Below are positions 39,156-49,500 of a stretch of DNA of 63,340 nt, piece after piece (positions within the stretch are counted from its first letter, which is position 1; every line of letters starts with the position of its first letter). A program made the position numbers and the translations under genes. The notes beneath the pieces were generated by a model. It was not told where the DNA came from, ran no database searches, and worked only from the letters and a program-made list of their open reading frames with translations. Source of the stretch: Microbacterium sp. B35-30 (lineage in GTDB: Bacteria > Actinomycetota > Actinomycetes > Actinomycetales > Microbacteriaceae); NCBI RefSeq assembly GCF_010634855.1, contig NZ_MWLQ01000020.1:1-63340 (forward strand). Direction: 5' to 3'.

Positions 39156-41918
39156 ATGAGCCCGGCACAGCGCGTGCTGGACGTGTCGATCTCGACCGTG
39201 TGCCTGTCGGGCACGATCGAGGACAAGCTCCGTGCCGCGGCCGCGGCCGGCTTCTCGGGCATCGAGATGCTCGAGTACGACCTCATCATGTCGACGTGGT
39301 CTCCCGGGCGGGTGGCCCGGGAGGCCACGGACCTCGGCCTCTCGGTCGAGGTCTATCAGCCGTTCCACGTCGAGACGGTTCCGCCGGACCGTTTCGGTGC
39401 TGCCCTCCGCCGCGCCGAGCGCAAGTTCGAGCTGCTCTCCGAACTCGGGGCCGGCGTGCTGGTGTGCTGTTCGTCGAGGACGGACGACGGCGTCGATGAC
39501 GACGGCCTGACGGCGGAGCAGCTGCACGCTCTGGCCGAGCGGGCCGCGCAGAGCGGCGTTCGCCTGGCGTATGAGGCTGTGCCGTGGGGCCGGGTTCGCA
39601 CGTACGAGCACGCGTGGCGTCTCATCGAGGAGGTCGACCACCCCGCACTCGGGCTCTGTCTCGACAGCTTCCACGTCCTCTCGCCCGCCAACGACGCGAA
39701 CGCCGTGTCGCGAGTGAGCGCCGACAAGGTCTTCCACGTCCAGCTGGCGGACGCGCCCCGTCTCGACATGGACGTCCGGGAGTGGAGCCTCCACTACCGG
39801 ATGTTCCCCGGCCAGGGCGCCCTCGATGTCGCCGGCTTCCTCGGCCGTCTGCTGTCGACGGGCTACTCGGGGCCCATTGCGATCGAGGTCTTCAACGACA
39901 TCTATCAGCAGGAGGATCCCCGGCACGCCGCCATCGATGCGATGCGCTCGATGCGGGCGCTGGCCGAGGCGGTGGCCGCGCGCGACCCCGACGATGCGCC
40001 CGCTCCGCTCGCCGGTGGCGAGCTGCCCCGGGCTCCCCGACTCGAGGGTTTCGCATTCGCCGAGCTCGCGGTGGACCAGGTCTCGGGGCCGCTCGTCTCG
40101 CGGGCCCTCGCCGGCCTGGGCTTCTCGCACGTCGGGGAGCACCGTTCCAAGCCGGTGCAGCTGTGGCAGCAGGGCGAGGCCCGCGTGCTCCTCAACTCCG
40201 CCCCGGAGCGTTCCATCGCCCCCGCCACTGCGGCGATCTGCGCCCTGGCGGTGCAGACGGCCGATGCCGCCGCGTCGATGCGGCGGGCCGAGAGCCTGCT
40301 GGCGCCGAAGCTCGCCCGTCGCCGGGCGCCGGACGAGACCGATCTCGCGTCGGTGGCGACGCCGGACGGCACCGCGCTGTTCTTCTGCGACGCCACCGGG
40401 GGCACTCCCTGGATCGAGGATTTCGCGCCGATCGAGGCCCCGACCGAGGCGGCCGGGGCCGACGCGTCACCGCTCCTGACTCGCATCGACCACGTATCGG
40501 TCACCGAGTCGATCGACGACTTCGACCAGTCCGCGCTCTTCTTCCACTCCGTGCTCGGCCTCGTCCCCCGGCCGCTGACGGAGATCACCGCACCCTTCGG
40601 CCTGATCCGCACATGGTCCGCCAGCGGTCCGGACGGCTGCGTCCGCGTCGCTCTCAGCACGAACCCGCTCCGGCGGGGCGACTGGTCGCCGGGTGTCACG
40701 AGCCCGCAGCTGGTGGCCTTCGCCACGGATGACGCCATCGCCTGCGCGAGGGCGGTCCGCGAGCGCCGGGCGCCCATCCTCGAGATGCCCGCGAACTACT
40801 ACGACGACCTCGAGGCGCGGCTCGCGCTGCCCGCCGAGTTCGTCGCGGCGCTGCGCGAGAACTCGATCCTCTACGACCGCGACGCGCAGGGGGAGTTCCT
40901 GCACTTCTTCACAGAGATGCTCGGCTCGCGGGTCTTCTTCCAGGTGGTGCAGCGGATCCACGGCTACGACGGCTTCGGCGACCCGCGCAGCGTCGCTCTG
41001 CGCATGGCCGCCCATCGCCGGCAGCGGATGCGCACACTGGCGAGCGACCCGACCGAGTCGACGGTCGGGCATCGTCACGACTACTCGCTGGCCCACCTCA
41101 CGGCGCTGAGTCTGTCGCCGCCGGAACTGGTGGATGCCGCGGCCGCCGCCGGATACCGCTACGTCGGCCTGCGCATGACCAAGGTCACCCCGCAGGAACC
41201 CCACTACCCGCTGGCGTACGATCCGGCGCTGATGCGCAGGACGAAGACGCATCTCGCGGCGACCGGGGTGGAGGTGCTCGACATCGAACTGGCGCGCATC
41301 ACCTCGGGCGACAGCCCCCGCGACTACCTGCGCTTCCTCGAGGCGGGTGCGGAACTGGGAGCGCGCCACGTCATCGCCCAGCTGCCCGACTCGGACTTCG
41401 CCCGCAAGACGGATCGCTTCTCGGAGCTCTGTCAGCTGGCGCTTCCTCTGGGCCTCACGATCGACCTCGAGTTTCCGTCATGGACGGAGACGCCCGACCT
41501 CGCGGAAGCGACGCGCGTCCTGCGAGCGGCGGATCAGCCGAATGCGGGCCTGCTCATCGACCTGCTGCACTTCGCCCGCTCACGGTCGAGTGTGGAGGAT
41601 CTGCGGGAGCTTCCGCCCGAGTGGTTCCACTACGCGCACGTGTGCGACGCCCCCGCAGAGATCCCGGCGACCACTGCCGAGTTGATCCACACCGCACGCT
41701 TCGAGCGGCTCTTCCCGGGCGAGGGGGGCATCGACATGCTCGGCATCCTCGATGCGCTCCCTGCCGGTCTCCCGTTCGCGCTCGAGATTCCGCGAGCGAC
41801 GCTCGTCGCGCAGGTCGGCGGGAAGGAGCACGCCCGCCTCGCGATCGCCGCCGCTCGCCGCCACCTCGACGCCGCGGAGCTTCCCGGTCGTCGTGATCAG
41901 GATCAGTTTCAGGTCTGA
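39156..41918 (+). CDS. three-domain fusion: 3-dehydroshikimate dehydratase-like barrel, degenerate HPPD-like VOC domain, second xylose-isomerase-type barrel
   Basis: A 920-aa diverged QsuB paralogue. Barrel 1 (about residues 9-270) keeps the dehydratase metal ligands (Glu near 139 in AYEAVPWG, D170 in LDSFH, Q196 in VQLADAP, E244 in IEVFND). The VOC region (about 295-640) keeps only the first ligand H446 (RIDHVSV); the second is Leu519 (PQLVAFAT) and the third Gln596 (VFFQVVQ). A further TIM barrel (about 650-905), absent from QsuB, has its own plausible metal set E772, D802 with LLHF, H828 (HVCDAP), E877 (LEIPR). The start at 39156 lacks a strong site. Activity on 3-dehydroshikimate is inferred. 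Confidence 0.85.
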   Translation: MSPAQRVLDVSISTVCLSGTIEDKLRAAAAAGFSGIEMLEYDLIMSTWSPGRVAREATDLGLSVEVYQPFHVETVPPDRFGAALRRAERKFELLSELGAGVLVCCSSRTDDGVDDDGLTAEQLHALAERAAQSGVRLAYEAVPWGRVRTYEHAWRLIEEVDHPALGLCLDSFHVLSPANDANAVSRVSADKVFHVQLADAPRLDMDVREWSLHYRMFPGQGALDVAGFLGRLLSTGYSGPIAIEVFNDIYQQEDPRHAAIDAMRSMRALAEAVAARDPDDAPAPLAGGELPRAPRLEGFAFAELAVDQVSGPLVSRALAGLGFSHVGEHRSKPVQLWQQGEARVLLNSAPERSIAPATAAICALAVQTADAAASMRRAESLLAPKLARRRAPDETDLASVATPDGTALFFCDATGGTPWIEDFAPIEAPTEAAGADASPLLTRIDHVSVTESIDDFDQSALFFHSVLGLVPRPLTEITAPFGLIRTWSASGPDGCVRVALSTNPLRRGDWSPGVTSPQLVAFATDDAIACARAVRERRAPILEMPANYYDDLEARLALPAEFVAALRENSILYDRDAQGEFLHFFTEMLGSRVFFQVVQRIHGYDGFGDPRSVALRMAAHRRQRMRTLASDPTESTVGHRHDYSLAHLTALSLSPPELVDAAAAAGYRYVGLRMTKVTPQEPHYPLAYDPALMRRTKTHLAATGVEVLDIELARITSGDSPRDYLRFLEAGAELGARHVIAQLPDSDFARKTDRFSELCQLALPLGLTIDLEFPSWTETPDLAEATRVLRAADQPNAGLLIDLLHFARSRSSVEDLRELPPEWFHYAHVCDAPAEIPATTAELIHTARFERLFPGEGGIDMLGILDALPAGLPFALEIPRATLVAQVGGKEHARLAIAAARRHLDAAELPGRRDQDQFQV

Positions 41919-42072
41919 CTTTGCCGATGGCGCCCGCGCCCGCGCCGGCGCCGGCGCGGCGGTCTTCCTCGCCGCGTACCGGCCCCGCGCCACCGCCTCG
42001 CCCGGCTGATACGGTGCCGGAACGGAGACGGCCTCCCGCCGTCTGACGCCCGCACCCCGGATGGGAGAAGCC

Positions 42073-42891
42073 ATGGACGACCTCAGGTTCACGAGCCGGG
42101 CCACCTCGCTGCTCGTGCTGCACGCCGGCCCCGGGTTCATCATCCCCAACGCGTGGGACGCGGGGTCTGCCCGCATCCTCGAGCAGGTGGGATTCCCCGC
42201 CATCGCGACCACGAGTGCGGGAATCGCCTGGGCGTGCGGCGTCGCCGATGGGAACGCGCTGGATCCCGACACCATGTTCGAGCGGGTCGCCGAGATCGTG
42301 GCTGCGGTCGGCGTGCCGGTCAGCGCCGACCTCGAGGCGGGCTACGGCGACTCGCCGGCCGAGGTCGGCCGTACCGTGGCGCGGGCGGCGAGGCTGGGCG
42401 TCGCGGGCGCGAACATCGAGGACGCCCAGGACGGCCGGCTCTTCGGTATCGAGGAAGCGGTGCAGCGGCTGGCCGCGGCGCGGGCGGCGGCGCGGCCCGG
42501 CACCTTCGTGCTGAACGCTCGCACCGACACCTACCTCGGCAGTGTCGCCGGCGACCCGTTCGAGGAGACCGTCGAGCGCGCCCGCCGGTACGTCAGCGCC
42601 GGCGCGGACTGCATCTTCGTGCCGGGGGTGAACGACGAGGAGACCATCCGGCGCCTCGCGGACGCCATCCCCGCACCACTCAACGTCGTCGCCGGGCTCG
42701 CCTCGAACGTCATCCCGGCGCACACGCTGTTCGGGCTCGGGGTGTCCCGGGTGAGCGTCGGCGGCAGCATCGCCCGCGCCGCACTCAGTCTCGTCGAGCG
42801 CGCCGGACGCGAACTGAAGGAGTCCGGCACGCTCGGCTTCCTCGACGGCGCCCTCGGCTATGCCGAGATGCAGCGCCGCTTCGGCGCCTGA
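42073..42891 (+). CDS. isocitrate lyase/PEP mutase-family enzyme
   Basis: A 272-aa member of the ICL/PEPM superfamily. Visible: PNAWDAGSARILEQVGFPAIATTSAGIAW, the metal motif DLEAGYGD (about residue 82), GANIEDA (about 113) and NARTDTYL. The flexible KKCGH active-site loop of isocitrate lyase is absent, placing it with oxaloacetate decarboxylases, 2-hydroxyacid lyases or unknown members. Start ATG 42073 follows GGGAGAAG. It follows the three-domain fusion by 154 bp and may be the last gene of the island; it converges on an MFS gene. Confidence 0.87.
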   Translation: MDDLRFTSRATSLLVLHAGPGFIIPNAWDAGSARILEQVGFPAIATTSAGIAWACGVADGNALDPDTMFERVAEIVAAVGVPVSADLEAGYGDSPAEVGRTVARAARLGVAGANIEDAQDGRLFGIEEAVQRLAAARAAARPGTFVLNARTDTYLGSVAGDPFEETVERARRYVSAGADCIFVPGVNDEETIRRLADAIPAPLNVVAGLASNVIPAHTLFGLGVSRVSVGGSIARAALSLVERAGRELKESGTLGFLDGALGYAEMQRRFGA

Positions 42892-42907
42892 GCCGCGCGC
42901 GTCCCGA

Positions 42908-45234
<2,327 letters not shown>

Positions 45235-45244
45235 GTCATGCAGT

Positions 45245-45271
45245 TTTGCACTCTAGGGGCGTGCGTGCAAA
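45245..45271. promoter_or_regulatory. inverted repeat upstream of tetR-MFS, candidate operator
   Basis: TTTGCAC (45245-45251) and GTGCAAA (45265-45271) are perfect 7-bp arms separated by 13 bp, beginning 11 bp upstream of the TetR GTG, in a short AT-rich stretch likely to be the promoter. Confidence 0.6.
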
Positions 45272-45277
45272 TTTTGA

Positions 45278-46384
45278 TCAGGTCGCCCGGCCCACCGTCG
45301 AGTCGCGGGGCAGCAGCTCGGGCAGCAGGTGCACGCGCTGCACCGGCCGCCGGCCGCCCTCGGCCAGTCGCGCGACCATCGTCTCGACCGCGAGCCGGCC
45401 GACGTGCTGCTTGGGCGGGCGGAGTGCCGTGATCGCGGGCTCGGCGCTCTCCGCCACCTCGTCGTCGTACGCCACGATCGCGAGGTCGTCGGGGATCGAC
45501 CAGCCGTGGTCGCGCGCGTACTGCTCCAGCAGTACAGCCTGGGGGTCGTTGTGGATGAGCAGCGCGGTCGTCGCGGTCTCGCGGCACCGTCCGAGAAGCT
45601 CGGCGATGAGCACCTCGCGGGCGACGCCGTCGAGCGCGTCGAGGGTCGCATCGACGTCGACGAGGCACTCGAGGCCGAGCGCCGCCACGGCACGGTCCCA
45701 GCCGCGCCGCAGCTGCCACGAAGTGGGGGAGCCGGCGGAGGTCAGGATGCCGACACGCCGGTGTCCGAGCGAGGCCAGGTGATCGGCTGCCAGCGAGCCG
45801 CCGAAGACGTGGTCGGTCGTGACCCACTCGAGCTTCGTGAGCGCGAGAGCGGAGGGCACGCGGCGCTCGGCGAGCACCACGGGGATCGGCAGCGCTTCGA
45901 GCCAGTGCAGCAGCGCCCGCCCGTCGGCTCCGAGCGTCTCGGGCGCCACGATGAGCCCGTGCAGGCTCCCCGATTCGACGAGCGACGAGATCTGGCGCCG
46001 CTGATCATCGACCGAATAGCTCGCTCCGCGGAGGATGAGCTGGACGCCGAGCTCCGTGGCGGCAGCGCGCGCCCCGATGATGATGTGCGGCCAGTAGTAG
46101 CTGAGCGACGGCACCACCATGCCCACCCGGAACCGGATCGGCGCGCCGGTGGCGGATGCGGGCACCGTCGTGTCGAGCCGGCTGCGCAGCGTCGCGCCGC
46201 CATGGACGCGTGTGACGAGGCCGCGGTCGGCGAGGTGGCCGATGTCGCGGCGGATGGTGAGTTCCGACACCCGGAGCTCCCGCGCGAGGTCCGTGACCCG
46301 GACCGAGCCGGTCCGGCGCAGCTCATCGAGGATGTGCTCGCGGCGTGACAGGCCGAAGGCAGGCGGGTCCGTGGGCGGCTCCAT
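45278..46384 (-). CDS. DeoR-type HTH fused to LacI-type sugar-binding domain
   Basis: A 368-aa regulator with an unusual domain order: a DeoR-like N-terminal HTH (RREHILDELRRTGSVRVTDLARELRVSELTIRRDIGHLADRG, about residues 14-58, ending in VHGGATL) followed by a type-1 periplasmic-binding sensor domain (about 85-365; VGMVVPSLSYYWPHIIIGARAAA, VTTDHVFGGSLAADHLASLGHRRVGIL). It is divergent from the giant glycoside hydrolase gene and probably controls it in response to a sugar. The start ATG 46384 is preferred; the upstream in-frame extension overlaps tandem operator-like repeats. Confidence 0.88.
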   Translation of the reverse strand: MEPPTDPPAFGLSRREHILDELRRTGSVRVTDLARELRVSELTIRRDIGHLADRGLVTRVHGGATLRSRLDTTVPASATGAPIRFRVGMVVPSLSYYWPHIIIGARAAATELGVQLILRGASYSVDDQRRQISSLVESGSLHGLIVAPETLGADGRALLHWLEALPIPVVLAERRVPSALALTKLEWVTTDHVFGGSLAADHLASLGHRRVGILTSAGSPTSWQLRRGWDRAVAALGLECLVDVDATLDALDGVAREVLIAELLGRCRETATTALLIHNDPQAVLLEQYARDHGWSIPDDLAIVAYDDEVAESAEPAITALRPPKQHVGRLAVETMVARLAEGGRRPVQRVHLLPELLPRDSTVGRAT

Positions 46385-46405
46385 GATCGCCTCAGCGTAC
46401 AACTG

Positions 46406-46450
46406 TGTGCGATTCGCTTCAAGCATGAACGAGTCTGTTCGATTGACTTC
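46406..46450 (+). repeat. tandem operator-like direct repeats
   Basis: TGTGCGATTCGCTTC (46406-46420) and TGTTCGATTGACTTC (46436-46450) match at 12 of 15 positions and are exactly 30 bp apart, about three helical turns, in the gap between the DeoR/LacI hybrid and the glycoside hydrolase gene. Direct-repeat operators suit DeoR-type DNA-binding domains. Confidence 0.6.
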
Positions 46451-46585
46451 CGGCATCCGTCGCTCTCGATGGAGGATCTCGATGCGGGCACGGTGTCGTG
46501 CCCTTCGTGCGTCGCGGCCGACCCCATGGCCTCGAGCGCGCGGAAGCAGCCCCGGAACGGAGAACCGCAGATGTCGGAGGCAAGG

Positions 46586-49500
46586 ATGCCTCGTCCGAAG
46601 GACGACCGGAACACCCCTCGTCGCAGCACGCGATCCCTGCGGATCAGCCTCGCCGCCGCGGTGACGGCGGCGCTGATCGCGTCACCGCTGGCGGTGCCGA
46701 CGATGGCCCAGGCGGCGGTGACCGACCCGGTCGTCGTCAACGTCAACGGCGCCGACGTCGCCGCAGCAGCGCAGAACAAGAACGGGCTCACGTTCAAGGG
46801 CTTCGGCGTGCTGTCGGCGAACTCGACGAGTGCGCTGCTCCTCGACTACAAGTCGCAGCATCCCGACAAGTACTGGGAGCTGATCGAGACGCTGTTCGGC
46901 GGTGACCACCCGATCATGAACACGGTCAAGATCGAGATGGGCAACGACCGCAACACCTCGACGGGGCCGAACGCGTCGACCATGCGCTCGCGCGACGAGT
47001 ATCCGAACGTGCTCCGCGAACCGGGCTTCCAGCTCGCCGCCGACGCGCAGCTCGTGGCCCACGGCGACATCCACGTCAGCATCCTCCGCTGGAACCGCCC
47101 GGCGTGGGTGGCGAACGACGCCGACCAGTACATCTGGTTCAAGAACACCGTGATCGCGGCGTACCGCGAGTTCGGCGTGATGGTCGACTCGATCAACCCC
47201 GACACCAACGAGACCAGCAACCCCAACATCCCGCTCTACAAGACCTTCTCCGGCTGGGTCGCGAACGACGCCGCCGGGTACGAGGGCGCGAGCGCCGCCG
47301 ACCCGAACAACGGCTTCGCGTCGGAGGAGGAGAAGAGCCTCTTCCGCGCCATCCGCACCGTCGCCGCCGACACGGTCGGCACACCCCCGGTCTCGTTCGG
47401 CAACGCGATGACGTCCCCCACGGACTCGTCGCTGCGCGACGCCGTCGACGTGGTCGGGTTCCACTACTCGAGTGCCGACGACAGCGCCGGCAACATGAAG
47501 AAGATCGCCGAGCAGCTCGACCAGGAGGTCTGGAACTCGGAGGGACAGTCGACCTTCTCGAGCTCGGCCGACCGCCCGAACAACAACGCGAGCAACGAGC
47601 AGGGCGGCTTCGGCACGCAGTTCGGCGGCACGAACAGCGCGCTCGAGATGGGCAACTGGGTCACGACCGGCTTCTCGGCCTCGCGACGTACTCTCAACAT
47701 CTTCCAGCCGGCGATCGGGTCGTTCTACGACGGGTTCCAGTACTCGTCGAAGGAGCTCGTCAACGCCCGCGACCCGTGGTCGGGCTGGATGTACTACGAC
47801 GGCGGCCTCGCCGTGATCGAGCAGTTCACGCAGTTCGCGAAGCTCGGGTGGGAGAACGCCGACAACACCGCCGGAATCTGGCGGGCGATCCCGCAGGCAT
47901 CGAAGAGCGAGCTCGGCACCGGCAACCCGCCGAGTGGCGCGCGTGCGGGCGGGGCGTCGTACACGACGCTGGCCGCGCCCGACGCCTCGGACTTCTCGAC
48001 GGTGGTCATCAACGACTCGAGCTTCACCAAGACCTATCGCGTCGTCCCGAACGGGCTGAACCTCGGCTCCGACCAGACGGCCGAGCTGTGGGAGACGCGC
48101 GCCGCCGACGACGGCGAATCCTACGACGCCAACTACCTGAAGCCGGTCGGCGAGGTCGCGCCCGCGGCCGACGGCTCGTACACCGTCACGGTCAAGCCGT
48201 GGTCGGCGCTCACGTTCACCACGCTCGACCACGCGACCGCAGGGGCGGGTGGCGAGCTCACCGCGAAGGACGGCTACGGCAGCTCGCTGCCGACGTCGAA
48301 GGAGTACACCGACGCCGAGGGCGGCCGGGATGTGCTCGACACCGACGCGAGCGGAAACGTCAACGGCGTGACCGACGACGCGTTCATCTACGCCGACGAC
48401 TTCGACTACGCCGAAGCCGGCACGATCAAGGGCTACGACCCGGCGACGGGCCAGCTCGTCGACACCGGCGAGACGTTCCTCGGCAGCCGCGGCGCCGAGG
48501 CGAAGCCTGCAGGTACGCCCGCGGTCCAGAGCGAGGACTACGGCGCGACCCCCCGCTACACGAACGACACGAACGGCGCGTTCGAGTCGGTCGCGACGGT
48601 GTATTCCGGTGGAGAAGGGGATGCCGCACACGACCGGGTGCTGCGCCAGCAGGTGGGCCCGGGTATGGCGGGCGGCGCGTGGAACGCCGGCGATCCCAAG
48701 ACCACGATCGGCGACGCGCGCTGGGCGAACTACACCGTCTCGTCCGACGTGCTCTTCGAGGCGACCGGATCGCAGTACGCGACCATCGGCGCCCGTGAGC
48801 AGGGCGGCACGGCCAATGGGCAGAGCGTCTCGGCCGCCGAGCTGCGGGTCGACCCGGCCGGTGCCTGGACCTTCATGCGCTACGGCGCGACGCTGTCGAG
48901 CGGCAGCGTCGCCGGCACCCCGGCCGTCGCTTTCAAGACCGGCGCGGGCGTCTGGAACAACATCGCGGTGAAGGTCGCCGGCAACGTCTACACGGCGCTC
49001 GTCAACGGTGTGCAGGTCGCGACGTACACGGATGCCGCACCGCAGGCCGCCGGACGGATCCAGCTGGGTGCGAGTTTCAGCTTCGTGCAGTTCGACAACC
49101 TGAAGGTCGAGACCGTGCCCGGCTACACGCCGTACTACGCGACGATCATCGACGGCATGCACCAGACCAGCTGGGACGACCGCTCCGTCCCGGTGCTGAA
49201 GTTCGATGCGAGCTGGAGCCACGTGAACGGGCAGGGCATGTTCGAGTGGCAGCGGACGGCGTCGAAGAGCACCGCCAAGGGCGCGGCGATGACGTACTCG
49301 TTCACCGGCACCGGCCTCGACATCATCGGCACGAACAACGGAGCGACGACCCTCGACGTGATCGTCGACGGCGTCACCGTGGCGGCAGCAGCCCCGACGT
49401 TTGCGGCGGGCAGCGAGAAGACGACGTTCATGCTGCGCGGGCTCGAGGACGCCGCGCACACCGTCGTCATCAAGACCGCCAACGATGCGTCGATCAACGT

